From the NCBI GenBank assembly GCA_023334545.1, contig JAADVB010000123.1, positions 1 to 52,943 of the forward strand: DNA of 52,943 bases, given 5' to 3'. Source of the stretch: Salisapilia sapeloensis. Lineage: Eukaryota; Oomycota; Peronosporomycetes; Peronosporales; Salisapiliaceae. Below are positions 30,114 to 40,063 of this stretch, piece after piece. Under the pieces are notes generated by a model, which was not told where the DNA came from, did not search any database, and saw only the letters and a program-made list of their open reading frames with translations. The translations under genes and the position numbers were made by a program. Position 1 is the stretch's first letter. Each line of letters opens with the position of its first letter.

Positions 30114-31127
30114 TTACGCGATTTGGAGACCATCGCCTCCAATGTCATGCTCCGTCTCTTCCAGCTCATCCGTATCGTCATCCTCCAGTCCTTCCCTCGC
30201 GTCTGTCGCCATGACATCCAAACTGGGTAGAGATACAGCTCCCAACTCGCACTTTTGCAGGACACTTTCAGCAATGCTGAGTGCATCTCGGATCTTTTCC
30301 AGATCAGTACGCAGCACCGATACGCGTTCCGAAGGGTCTCTCTTTCGCTTGACACCAGTGAGCATTTCCGTGTCTCCCATCGAGTATCTTCCGTATCCGC
30401 CCTCTTCCTTGACAGGATCCTTCCCTTCTTTCACGCGCTTCCGCTGGATGCCACGTTCATTGTAGACGTCTCGGATCGTGATCTGCTTGCCTTCTGCTAG
30501 CAAAGTCATGAGCGTCTCTTTGGCCGACACCCCTCCTTCACTCAGTGTATAGATACGTTGGCGAGTGGCAAAGTCTCGGTGGCGATGCATGGGCAACGCA
30601 TTCACGTCAGCCTCCGCTTCGTGGTTGTGATGCGCATTTTTCACCGTGACTTTCCAGTGCGCTTCTTGTCCTTGCGTCGCGAGAATGTTCGCGGCCGTGC
30701 CATTCGCAGACTGCTCCATGATTTGTGCGATTGTGGAAGTCGGTGGTCCCACGCGTGTGAGTAAGACGCTAAAAGGACAGTCTACTTTCCGAGACTGAGA
30801 CCGACGTTGGCCAGTGCTATGGCTCTTGGGCTTGCCACCTCGAGCGCACTGCAGCCATAGTTTCTTCTTGTACCGGATACTCGTGGCTTTATGGTCCGTC
30901 GAGGTAGATCTTTTCACACGAACGGCATAGCCCTGTGTTTTGGCATGGGCCTGAATGGCTGCGTAAGCCGCATCCGACGTTGGGTACGTGACTCCTTCCG
31001 GCGGAGGCTCGAGCGGCATGGTCGGCGGTACGAGAACTAGGTGTATTTCTAGTGCGTCTCGGGTGTGCGGGGGATGGGAAAAGCGGTAGTGAATGGAGGA
31101 GAAAGCTGGCGTGCGCGGAGCCATCAT
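30114..31127 (-). CDS. FAR1/MULE-type DNA-binding protein (paralogue 2)
   Basis: 337 residues from the ATG at 31127; a second ATG at 31019 (MPLEPPPEGVTYPT) aligns with the start of paralogue 1 (MLEPPVNHSAYPTY) and may be the true one, giving 301 residues. Same layout: YAAIQAHAKTQGYAVRVKRS, Cys in WLQCARGG, Cys in VDCPFSVLL, WKVTVKNAHHNHE with the His-x-His pair, RQRIYTLSEGGVSAKETLMTLL then QITIRDVYNERG. A basic patch (KRKRDPSE) and a Leu-heptad-like region (VLRTDLEKIRDALSIAESVL) follow, then an acidic C terminus. No transposase domain is present. It shares a ~270-bp divergent upstream region with the Sec14 gene. Confidence 0.82.
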   Translation of the reverse strand: MMAPRTPAFSSIHYRFSHPPHTRDALEIHLVLVPPTMPLEPPPEGVTYPTSDAAYAAIQAHAKTQGYAVRVKRSTSTDHKATSIRYKKKLWLQCARGGKPKSHSTGQRRSQSRKVDCPFSVLLTRVGPPTSTIAQIMEQSANGTAANILATQGQEAHWKVTVKNAHHNHEAEADVNALPMHRHRDFATRQRIYTLSEGGVSAKETLMTLLAEGKQITIRDVYNERGIQRKRVKEGKDPVKEEGGYGRYSMGDTEMLTGVKRKRDPSERVSVLRTDLEKIRDALSIAESVLQKCELGAVSLPSLDVMATDAREGLEDDDTDELEETEHDIGGDGLQIA

Positions 31128-31396
31128 TTGCGCCAATAGCTGTCTGGTTTATAATTTTCGACCAATAAGCGTGGGATAAGACGAAATTAGCACCTTACTA
31201 TCCCCGTGTGGCATCGACCGACGTGACGTAGGTAACTCACCTTCTTTCGATCCAGCGGTAGTCTTGTCGAGTGCACTTTGTGTTAGTAAACTTTGGTCTT
31301 TCATCGGTCCATTCTCTCTTTCCATCTCCTAGAAAGACACTTTCAATTCGATCGTCACTTGCAAAACCGAGCAGTAGAACGAGTCGGAACGTCGAA

Positions 31397-33643
31397 ATGG
31401 GGGAGTATTCGCTGCATTTCGGCGACAAGATACATCTAAGAGCGGCGTCTGCGTATGCTGAAGCAACGGAAAAAGGCCTTGGATATTACGAAAAGCATGG
31501 GCGACATGGGATCCTCAGCTGCGTGCCTCCCGTCGGCGACGGCCTCGACCATCTTTTCATCGAGGACGAGTTCACGGTGCTCGACCCAACGAGTCGACGC
31601 ACGACAGGTGACGTAGTGCTCTATCGCCAGCCTGTCGTACTCGTGAATCAAAACGGACAGGTATGGAACAACAAGACTGGCGGTATCACTGGCTACGTCG
31701 GCCCTCGAGCTCGCCACGTAGCAGGAGAAATGTTCGTTGCATTCCTCCCTGGCGACGCTCCATACACTCGATTAACCTCCCGCAGAGACAGAAAAGAAAA
31801 TGAAACCATGAGTGGTCGTCGTAGTAGCTTTTCTAGCGTCATGAGTGACGATTTTACGAATTGGGAAGCAGGTACAGATGACATGCCAGTCAAGTACGGT
31901 GACACGGATGTGGCCATTGTCGTCGTCAATTCACATCGACAATCAAAGATGTACAACAAGCGATTGTCGAATTTCAAAAAAAGCACTTCTAGCGTTGCGG
32001 GTGGGTACCTCTGCTGCGATGGTAAAGGCGCTGAGCTTCGCTCGACCATTTGGCCGTCGGATCCGCAGATCGTCAGTATCGCAGTGCACAACAAACTCAT
32101 TTCGCCATACAAGTACGGCCAGAAAATTGCATTACCGTTGCCGCTCTTGGACGGTAATTTAGATGCGCAGATCATATTCACCTTGTCGACGGACTGCGAA
32201 GCTGTGTTCCATGGAAAAGATCTGCAAAAGGAGATTAGAGCGCACTTGCAGAGCAGCAGAGACGAGACGCAGTTGGTACTGCCCATCGTCAACGGTCCAG
32301 GCGATCTGGTCTTGACACTCGTGGGCGACGCGCCACTCCAGGCGCCGAGCTTACAGCCTCCGAAAGAGCATAAAGGCGTTGCACAAGGGCCACAAGACAT
32401 CGTTAACAAAGTAGCCTTGGCGGCGAGGCGTACTCCTGTCGTCGTGTTTGTTCTAGTCTACGGAGTCCTCGTGCGTGTGCTCTGGGGCAGTGTCTTTGAT
32501 GCTTCTTCAGCACTCCAGCGCGACATGGCATTGCTGGTGCTCGTCATCATCGCAGGCTTCTACACGAGCGTCAAGATGGAGAACCCCATGACGCCTATGC
32601 TTCTTGGAAGTCCTCCTGCCAGTGCCGACTTATTGCAGAAGGAGGTGTCCGTCCACAGCACGCTCAAGCTCATTGTGTCCGGTTACCGCTTCTCGCTTTC
32701 CGACGAAAAATTCGAAGCCAATGGAAAACAGACAGCTTCCAAGCCTTTGGTCTTGTCCAGCAGTCGACGAAAGACCAAGAAGATGATGTCAGCGTACATT
32801 TCGACCTCGTCTTCCAGCAGTCACATCGCGCCAAGCGAATCCATGCGTGCTTCTACTAGTTCTGACATGACGATTGAGCCGCCGAAGAAGACGCCGCCAC
32901 CGGATGTGGATTCGTTGACAGAAGACGACGTGCCCGAGAGGTTTGTCAAGGCAGAGAAGGGCGATCGAGAAACGGCGTTAGCAAGGTACAAGCAGACGCT
33001 CATGTGGCGCAAGGAAGAGCGTGTGGATGAGATCCTAGAACTACCGAACGAGCACTTTAACGTGATCAAGGCGAACTACCCGCACTTTTACCACAAGCGT
33101 GGAAAGAACAATGAGCCAGTGTACTACGAGAAGCCTGGGAAGATCGACTTGAAGGCGCTCAAGAGCAATGGCGTCACCATCGACGACCTCTTGCGCAACT
33201 ACTTGACTGTCACTGAGTACATGTGGCAGCAAATGGAGCCTGATGACAATGCCAAGTGCATTTCGATCGTCGATGTGGATGGCATCGGCTTCTCTGACTT
33301 TGCAGGAGAAGCAGTGGACTACGTTCGGAAGACAGCGGCCATCTCTGGTCAGCACTATCCTGAGCGCTGCGCATACATCTTTGTCATCAACGTTCCGTCG
33401 TGGTTTAACATGATCTGGAACACTGTAAAGGGCATGGTGGACGAAGTGACGCGAGAAAAGGTGATCATCGTGCGTGGCAAGAAGAAGATTCTGGAGGCGT
33501 TGCAGGAGAAGATCGATTTGGACAACATTCCGGAAGAGTACGGCGGCAACAGTCCTGGCCAGAGCTCCGAGGAAGAGCGACTGGTAAAACTCATGAAATA
33601 CCTCAACGGAGACGCGGATGCTCCGGAGAGCAATCCTTTGTAG
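31397..33643 (+). CDS. Membrane-anchored Sec14/CRAL-TRIO protein with beta-rich N-terminal domains
   Basis: 748 residues from the first ATG at 31397. Residues 1-310 are beta-rich and look like two related halves (LHFGDKIHLRAASAY and GGYLCCDGKGAELR contexts), possibly trefoil-like. Two adjacent hydrophobic stretches follow near 350-400 (VVVFVLVYGVLVRVLW; MALLVLVIIAGFYTS). After a Ser-rich linker (ISTSSSSSHI region) comes a CRAL-TRIO N helix region (PERFVKAEKGDRETALARYK, LMWRKEE) and a complete Sec14 lipid-binding domain, about 530-730: PHFYHKRGKNNEPVYYEKPG, ISIVDVDGIGF, HYPERCAYIFVINVPSWFN, KVIIVRGKK, IPEEYGG. Sec14 domains exchange phosphatidylinositol or other lipids between membranes. The N-terminal domains are not identified. 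Confidence 0.87.
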   Translation: MGEYSLHFGDKIHLRAASAYAEATEKGLGYYEKHGRHGILSCVPPVGDGLDHLFIEDEFTVLDPTSRRTTGDVVLYRQPVVLVNQNGQVWNNKTGGITGYVGPRARHVAGEMFVAFLPGDAPYTRLTSRRDRKENETMSGRRSSFSSVMSDDFTNWEAGTDDMPVKYGDTDVAIVVVNSHRQSKMYNKRLSNFKKSTSSVAGGYLCCDGKGAELRSTIWPSDPQIVSIAVHNKLISPYKYGQKIALPLPLLDGNLDAQIIFTLSTDCEAVFHGKDLQKEIRAHLQSSRDETQLVLPIVNGPGDLVLTLVGDAPLQAPSLQPPKEHKGVAQGPQDIVNKVALAARRTPVVVFVLVYGVLVRVLWGSVFDASSALQRDMALLVLVIIAGFYTSVKMENPMTPMLLGSPPASADLLQKEVSVHSTLKLIVSGYRFSLSDEKFEANGKQTASKPLVLSSSRRKTKKMMSAYISTSSSSSHIAPSESMRASTSSDMTIEPPKKTPPPDVDSLTEDDVPERFVKAEKGDRETALARYKQTLMWRKEERVDEILELPNEHFNVIKANYPHFYHKRGKNNEPVYYEKPGKIDLKALKSNGVTIDDLLRNYLTVTEYMWQQMEPDDNAKCISIVDVDGIGFSDFAGEAVDYVRKTAAISGQHYPERCAYIFVINVPSWFNMIWNTVKGMVDEVTREKVIIVRGKKKILEALQEKIDLDNIPEEYGGNSPGQSSEEERLVKLMKYLNGDADAPESNPL

Positions 33644-33722
33644 TGCGTAGGATGATTTGGATGTGATAAAGGACCAACGGAAGACCTTTGTTTCATGACA
33701 CGTGTAGCTTGTTACCTAGTTC

Positions 33723-36006
33723 CTAAAGTTTGTCCACGCCATGCACCGTGTCCTCCGGTCGGTTGAACACAAGGACGTTGAACGCATCTTGGAAAAAGTG
33801 AGGGAACTCTTCACAAGCGCGCGTGCAGTCTGGTTGGAAGTTGACTTCCAGAATCACGGGTTTCATCTGTCCTTCTTCCCCCACTTCTTCACTCCACTCG
33901 AGCATCACGTCCACTCCGTACAGCGCTCGACTCTTGCTACATCGACCTAGACCTCTCGGAGGAGGCTGGTTCGTCGCGAACGTGAACAGCTCCTTGATGC
34001 TGCGAGCCACTTGCTCACGCACTCGCTGCCAACTCGTGGACGGGTACTCTTGGTTGAACTGCGCTTCGAGCTGCTCACTCGTCATGAAACGGACGTCATA
34101 TTCGTTCGGAGAGTACTTCATCACAGTAAAGTGTCGTTCAAAGTCGTCAAACTCGTCCATGGCAAATGACTTGTTCGCTAGACGGAGCCACGATACGTTA
34201 CTCAAGTACACTTCCAGCGGACTGGTACTCGTAAGCAACACGATGAAGCGCAGGTCGAATTTACAGCCACCTAGGAGCACTGGTCGACGAATGTACTGAC
34301 TTGCAATCTTCGGTCCGGTTTCAGTCAGACGAGCAAGGTGCATGGCGCTCTTGGCGATGGACGTATCGAGAGATCGCGCCAGATTCCAAGGCTTGCAGAT
34401 CCATCGGTTGTTAATCGGCAGAGCGCTTTCGTCTGCGTTGGCAGGTGCACTCGCCAAGTTCAGCTGATCTCGACGAATGTACTCTGCCACGAGCTCCGGC
34501 AGCTCTGAGACCATGTTGTAGGTGGGAGCTAGCCATCTCGGTCGCGTGCCACCGTTCTGGAGCCGACACATTTCGTACAAGAGGTCTTTGCACGTAAGGA
34601 TCTTTTCATTTGGAAACTGATTGATCACCAGTACCTTTTCGTTTGCACACAAGGAAGCATAGTCCTTGAGGTGGCGTGTCGGCCATAGGATCTGAGCCTC
34701 GTTCTCATCGTCTACGAATGCGATCTTATCGTGCTTGAGCTGACTTTGGATCAACAAGAGGTTCGTGGACAGACGTAGAGGTTCTGCACCAGCAATGGCG
34801 ACAGCCAAATACGGGTTAGACGCTGCAAGTTGTGGATCCGGAAGCGTCTCCGAGTCTCGACCAACGACCGTGTCGAAGCGTGCTAAAGATGTCTCTAGCG
34901 TCGACTGCTGCTGTCGACGAGTGACAATCTGTTGGAGCTCGGCATAGTAATCTCTACCGGCCTCGCCTTCATCATGCGGCTCTGCCATATTCACTTCCGG
35001 CGTCACGTTTTTCAGTGGCGGATTGTAGAAGAGTGCAGCTAACAGAGCGGTATGCATGTCCAGATCGTGCGCTGCTTGTGGGACGTAGTCTCGAGTAAGA
35101 AAGTCGCCAGCTTCTAACGGTGCGACGATCCACATGAGGCTGAAGGCGCATTGGGTGTTGGCAAAGTAGAATGGGGCCATGCGGACATTCGGCTTGTCAC
35201 TATGCTCGATGGCACTCCCAAACTCGTCCATGACGTACCAGATGGGCGTCGGAGTCGCCGGTTGGTCACTGTCACCATCGTCGCTCTGGACACCACTCAG
35301 CTGATACGTGTTAGCGTACCGCCAGACACGCTCCAATACGTCTCGCATGCGGAGTTTCATAGAGCGTGGCTGGAGATCGGGTACTTCCTCTCCGACTTCT
35401 GGTTGGACGCCAGCGATCGTCTGCGTGGAGGAAGCGGCCGACGGAAGCTGCATGAGTCGCTCTAGTCGGTCGAGAAGCATGGGCATGGTCTCCAACTGCT
35501 GTTTACAAGTGTCAGACGTAAATGTCCATGCATGGTCGATGAGAAAGAGGGCAGACTCTGCGTTTGGTTGGACGCCAGAGATGTCGACATCGTCTCGGAC
35601 GACGGCATGCAGGTCGCCTCGCTCGTCTCGTGCTAGGAAGAAGGAGCCTCCGGCATTGAACACTTCATTTCTATCGCATGGCAACAAGTTCGTTAGATGA
35701 TGTAGAGAATGCAGTTTCTATCCAGCATTGATGGGAGAAAACAGTGGCATGTCGATCCAAGAACACAGCTAAAAGGCTAATTGCAGGTTCTAGACTAGTG
35801 CACGATCGACTGGAGTCCACTAATACCCACAAAACTCTTCCAAATATAAAAGTTCGATGGTATGCATTGCCAACGGGGAAGAAGACTGCATGACAAATAC
35901 ATGTAAAGTGGACGTACTTGAGTTTGTGGTGTAAAATGGGCCATAAATGGCGTGGCACATTGGCACTCTCTAGCTGCGGCTGATGTATGCGCAAGAACTC
36001 TTCCAT
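33723..36006 (-). CDS. TTLL12: TTLL12, tubulin-tyrosine-ligase-like protein 12
   Basis: Two exons: 36006-35918 and 35670-33723, spliced through a 247-nt GT-AG intron to 678 residues. Exon 1 encodes EEFLRIHQPQLESANVPRHL and LHHKLK, and the junction gives HHKLKNEVFNAGGSFF, matching the human LHKLEHEVFDAGEVF. Downstream identities in order: SALFLIDHAWTF, PIWYVMDEFGSAIEH (SET-like N-terminal domain), LVINQFPNEKILTCKDLL, RWICKPWNLARSLDT, FDLRFIVLL, FERHFTVMKYSP, GVDVMLEW and ILEVNFQPDCTRACEEFPHFF. TTLL12 lacks proven ligase activity; in animals it is linked to histone H4K20 methylation and tubulin detyrosination balance. Length agrees with the family (about 640-680). Confidence 0.95.
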
Positions 36007-36176
36007 ATTCGAACTCCAAAGGCACCTGGTAGCGATACTCGCCTCGTGTGTCTTCCCTCGAACTTTGATGTGAGCGCCACCGGTTTATGGATCACTTCAT
36101 GGTCCACAATGATCGAGCCGTTGTAGCTTGAAATCAACATATACAAAAAGATAATTGGAAGTACTTTTACAGGACG

Positions 36177-36647
36177 ATGCCACCATCAGCTCGTATCGAA
36201 AACGAGAGGTACGAACTGGAAATGATTGGAATCGAGTCCGTCTTCGCTTGCGCCCTGTGGTGCACGTCCTTTGCTCTGTACTCGTCTTTCCTACTAGGGA
36301 TATTACTCCTAGCAACGTTGATCTTCCAGTATTTCGAGTATGGCGTCTTGTCCACTTTGAAGCGGTCGAAATGGGGACAGCCGAAGCAGACGAGCGAGCT
36401 CCGGATCGGCCTGCATCAAGCCTTTTGGGCAACGACGATGGTATCTATCCTCGTTCTGATGCTGTGGATGTACTTTACAGAACGTTGGGGTGGCCGGATG
36501 TGGTATGCGACTGCCTTCTTCTGGGGCTGGGAAGGTCTCCAGTTCCTCCTCGCTGCCTCATTAACGTCGTGGGAAGACACGAAAGCTGCTATTGACCGAG
36601 CACTTCATCAGCCATGGATCAAGCGAATCCGGGCTCGCTTAATGTAG
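36177..36647 (+). CDS. Small multi-pass membrane protein, unknown
   Basis: 156 residues, single exon, ATG at 36177. Four hydrophobic segments are visible: about 19-36 (IESVFACALWCTSFALYS), 38-54 (LLGILLLATLIFQYFEY), 83-102 (AFWATTMVSILVLMLWMYFT) and 108-128 (MWYATAFFWGWEGLQFLLAA). Short hydrophilic ends; the C terminus is basic (KRIRARLM). No signal peptide or catalytic motif. I do not recognise the family. It is divergent from TTLL12 (170 bp between starts) and convergent with the 182-residue gene (89 bp between stops). Confidence 0.75.
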   Translation: MPPSARIENERYELEMIGIESVFACALWCTSFALYSSFLLGILLLATLIFQYFEYGVLSTLKRSKWGQPKQTSELRIGLHQAFWATTMVSILVLMLWMYFTERWGGRMWYATAFFWGWEGLQFLLAASLTSWEDTKAAIDRALHQPWIKRIRARLM

Positions 36648-36736
36648 AAGCACTTGTCTAATTTTCGAGCATCACATTCGCATGGAGATATACAGGATAG
36701 AATTGGCTATAAAAAGGTATTTGGCTTTGATTGCAC

Positions 36737-37285
36737 TTAGCGCTTCGATGCTTCGGGATCGACATCCTCTACCTGCTCGATCGATTGCACGAGTGATTCC
36801 TTCCGGTCGGACTCATCCTTGGATGGTTCCTCCGGTTGTAGTACAATGCTATTCTCTGTACTGTTGTCCGCTGCCTTCTCCTCCTCGTCTTGAAGGAACT
36901 TGCCGTCGGCTGGCACGTCTTCTACCTCTTGGATCGACTGCATCAACTGATTTTTTCGATCTTGACTCTCTGTCACCTTTTCTTCCTCTTTCGCCGTTTC
37001 CTCTTGATGCTTTAGGAACTGGTCGTAGGAAAACTTGTTGTTGATAGCATCATGCGCCTCTTGCGGTGACAAGTGCGCAATCTTAGACTTTGGAAAGCCC
37101 AAGTCGTGGAGGTTTTGCTTCATGGTGTTCGTGATCATAAACGGCACTGCCGCATGGTGCGACGGGTCTTGACTGCCTTGGCCGTATAACACTCTCTGCG
37201 TCATCTTGGCGCCGTCATACTGCCACTTGTTCGTGTAGTACTTGGTGAGCTGGACGTAGCGATGGAGCTTGGTTCGAAGCGTCAT
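36737..37285 (-). CDS. Conserved-looking protein of unknown function with duplicated C-terminal motif
   Basis: 182 residues, ATG at 37285. The N-terminal half is basic and aromatic (TKLHRYVQLTKYYTNKWQYDG) and contains VPFMITNTMKQNLHDLGF followed by IAHLSPQEAHDAI, a helical pattern. The C-terminal half is acidic and carries the motif LMQSIQEVEDVPAD and again LVQSIEQVEDVDPE, 54 residues apart, so an internal duplication. No signal peptide; a mitochondrial presequence is possible but not convincing. I do not recognise the family. Divergent from the HECT gene. Confidence 0.75.
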   Translation of the reverse strand: MTLRTKLHRYVQLTKYYTNKWQYDGAKMTQRVLYGQGSQDPSHHAAVPFMITNTMKQNLHDLGFPKSKIAHLSPQEAHDAINNKFSYDQFLKHQEETAKEEEKVTESQDRKNQLMQSIQEVEDVPADGKFLQDEEEKAADNSTENSIVLQPEEPSKDESDRKESLVQSIEQVEDVDPEASKR

Positions 37286-37741
37286 GGTGGATTCGTTCTA
37301 GCGATATTCTGTGGACTTGACTAGGGTATTCGATCAAGTACGGTGCCAACTTGAAGCTCATCATCGATTGAGTGCAGATCGCTTCGTCCGCCTTGCTTCA
37401 AGGTTGTTCTCACCTCGTAGCAAGCACTTTCTGTAGATAGGACCTGCACGTCCGCATACAGCGAGGAGTAGAGGTCCTAGTAGCGACGGCGCATGACTTA
37501 AACAGACTCTCGACTGACTATATCGTGGTAGCTGTCTCGTATAGAAACGCTCTATGTAATTACCTAATGTCTCCACCCCACCCGTCTATAATCTCGCCTA
37601 GACGCTTGCTCGGACGTCGGTCAGAGCGAGAACGACGAGCGACTCCTCAGCTCTGTTCCAAGCGCCCAGACATCGATTCGAGGCCTATTGTCATTGACTT
37701 GGACAGGTAGGCGATCCGATTGCATAAAGGAACGACGGAGA
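37286..37741. other. Shared divergent upstream region, 456 bp
   Basis: Lies between the starts of the 182-residue gene (minus) and the HECT ligase (plus), so it must contain both promoters. Short ORFs here have no recognisable product. I see no clear initiator. Confidence 0.5.
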
Positions 37742-40063
37742 ATGGCGTCTTTGTTTGGAGTCCAATTGACACCGGCGCTGTCCGGTCTGGTCTACGGCGT
37801 GTTGGCATTGGCACTGCTCATCCTCATCGGCAGTATATGGTACTACTGGATGTACTCGCGTAAAATCGAACGCTTCCTCCAGCGTGACAATGAGCATAAC
37901 AACATGATGCGACAGGACCTCGTGGACAGTTTTGTCGAGCGAGGAGAAGAGGAATGGCCGTGCTCGATTTGCTTCCATGCAAACCATCCGAGGAAAAGCA
38001 CTTGTGTCATGTGTGGCACACCGCAGGTTTTGAAAAAGGACGAGGATCCGTCCATCGCTCGTGCCTCTGGCCTGCGACCGAGAGACTTGATGCAAGGGAA
38101 TGGAACCATCCTGAATCAACAGTCTCGCGTTCGCTCCTTCCACGTTCGTCGACTAAAGCAAATGGACTTGACAGCTCGTCAGAAAGCGGCATTAAGACGG
38201 CATCTATGGAAACGACAGGTAGGGCCGGACGGAACGATGCGGTGGGTGCGTATCGACGTCGATCCGACACAGCAAACAGACTTTGCCGATTCGAAAAAAT
38301 CGACAGAATACAGCGAGATGTCGACGCCCAAGAGTGGTATTGATGAAGTAGATGAAGACAGTGATAGTGGTCATGAGCACATTGACATTATGGAAGATCC
38401 GGATGACGCCGTTGAGACAATGGAAGCTCCGGGTAGAACTTCGAACGAGTCTTTAGACGAGCATAACAAACACATTGCGTTGGCGCTACAAGCCTTTGGA
38501 GAAGTGGACCAGTCCAAGGAAATTATGTCGTTGCAGGGTGGTCGACCGACGCAGCATGGACCTGACTTTCGGCCGTTGCGAGCGACAGCATTAAAGAACT
38601 TGGAAGAGGCAGAAGAGCGTCCGACGCTCGTGAATGATTCATTTTTGGTGCGAAGTTACGTAGAGTCTCAGGAAGAGCAGTCGACGAGCTTGGCGATGCT
38701 GCAGCATATCGATGAAGGCGACGAGCGGCAGATGGAGAATGACACAGCCGTATCGACGGGCTACGTTCGGCATGAAGACGCAGATGGAGATGTCCAGTGG
38801 GCACCTGCAGCGCAAGTAAAGATCGTATCGGAGGGCAAACATATTTTATGTGATGACAATCTGGAGGAAATTGCAGCCTTGACATTCCATGAAAAGAACC
38901 GGTGGTTCCTCAAGGAAGTGCAGAAGCGTTGGCGAAAGTATGAGGAAGGACACATTCAGTTTGTCGTCCGTCGAGATCAGCTCGTGACGGATTCCATGGA
39001 GCAGATGCTCAAGTGTCCACCCAGTCGATTCTGGGAACGTCTGCGCATCTACTTTGAGAATGAGCCGGGACTGGACGCCGGTGGACTCATTCGAGAGTGG
39101 TACGAGCTCTTGTCCGAGACACTCTTTAGTGAAGACTTTGGCCTGTTCCTAGCGACGAAAGGAGAGAACATGGGCTACTGGATCAACCCGGCGTCTGCTG
39201 CGCGGCACAAAGACCATTTGCTGTACTATGAGTTCGTCGGGAGGCTGCTGGCAAAGGCGCTGATCGAAGGGTACAACATGAAGATGAGTCTGGCACTACC
39301 GCTGATCAAGCACATGCTCGGTGTGCCGATCTCGTTTTCAGATTTAGAATTTTTGGATGAAGACTTGTACAAGAACGCCATGTGGATGAAGCGGAATGAT
39401 CATGCAGAGATGCTCAGTCTCGATTTTACAGTGCAGGTGATTACAGTAGACGGGAGGAGCGAGACGACGGAGTTGAAACCTGGCGGTGCAGATATTGAAG
39501 TGGATGACAGCAACAAGAAGGAGTATCTGGAGCTTTTGCTAAAGCACTACATGTTCGAAAGCATTAGCGACCAGCTGAGTGCTTTGCTGAAAGGCTTTTA
39601 CGAAGTCATACCGTCCTACATTGTCACGGTGTTCGATTATCAAGAGTTTGACTTGCTCATCTCTGGTGTTCCGGACATTGACATCAACGATTGGTATCAG
39701 CACACAGAAGTGCGGTGGATGAAACTGGAGAAGAGCTCGAACGATGAGCGGAAAGTCATCGAGTGGTTCTGGGAAGTACTAGCAGCGTTTACGCCGGAAG
39801 AGCGAGCGCGGGTATTGCAGTTTGCCACTGGCACTTCACGCGTGCCAGTGCAAGGGTTCAAGGCGCTCATGAGTAGCGACGGTCGGGTGCGTAGATTTAC
39901 GATTCAGATGGTCAAGCGTGAACCACCTCCGACGGGATTGATGCCGAAAGGTCATACGTGCTTCAACCGCATTGATTTGCCACTGTACAACAGCATGGAA
40001 GAGCTGATGAACTACCTGACGCTTGTGATCAACATGGAGATCTCTGGCTTTTGGCTCGAGTAG
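37742..40063 (+). CDS. Membrane-anchored HECT E3 ubiquitin ligase with RanBP2 zinc finger
   Basis: 773 residues from the first ATG at 37742. Residues 11-38 form one strong transmembrane segment (LVYGVLALALLILIGSIWYY). Residues 71-95 are a RanBP2-type zinc finger (WPCSIC, then CVMCGTPQ; Cys 74, 77, 88, 91), which in other proteins binds ubiquitin or RNA. A basic/acidic linker of about 280 residues follows, then WAPAAQ and the HECT domain, about 400-773: FFVRRDQL-type QFVVRRDQLVTDSMEQ, LDAGGLIREWYELL, HLLYYEFVGRLLAKAL, FDYQEFDLLISGVPDID, and the catalytic Cys at about 740 in KGHTCFNRIDLP. The chain ends FWLE, like the usual FGLE. HECT ligases take ubiquitin from E2 onto that Cys. Predicted location: a membrane, with the ligase in the cytosol. 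Confidence 0.93.
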   Translation: MASLFGVQLTPALSGLVYGVLALALLILIGSIWYYWMYSRKIERFLQRDNEHNNMMRQDLVDSFVERGEEEWPCSICFHANHPRKSTCVMCGTPQVLKKDEDPSIARASGLRPRDLMQGNGTILNQQSRVRSFHVRRLKQMDLTARQKAALRRHLWKRQVGPDGTMRWVRIDVDPTQQTDFADSKKSTEYSEMSTPKSGIDEVDEDSDSGHEHIDIMEDPDDAVETMEAPGRTSNESLDEHNKHIALALQAFGEVDQSKEIMSLQGGRPTQHGPDFRPLRATALKNLEEAEERPTLVNDSFLVRSYVESQEEQSTSLAMLQHIDEGDERQMENDTAVSTGYVRHEDADGDVQWAPAAQVKIVSEGKHILCDDNLEEIAALTFHEKNRWFLKEVQKRWRKYEEGHIQFVVRRDQLVTDSMEQMLKCPPSRFWERLRIYFENEPGLDAGGLIREWYELLSETLFSEDFGLFLATKGENMGYWINPASAARHKDHLLYYEFVGRLLAKALIEGYNMKMSLALPLIKHMLGVPISFSDLEFLDEDLYKNAMWMKRNDHAEMLSLDFTVQVITVDGRSETTELKPGGADIEVDDSNKKEYLELLLKHYMFESISDQLSALLKGFYEVIPSYIVTVFDYQEFDLLISGVPDIDINDWYQHTEVRWMKLEKSSNDERKVIEWFWEVLAAFTPEERARVLQFATGTSRVPVQGFKALMSSDGRVRRFTIQMVKREPPPTGLMPKGHTCFNRIDLPLYNSMEELMNYLTLVINMEISGFWLE

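Noticed and set aside
24566-31127. An active MULE transposon bounded by the two FAR1-type genes
   Set aside because: No DDE transposase domain, no terminal inverted repeats or target duplication seen, and a conserved TFIIIC gene lies between.
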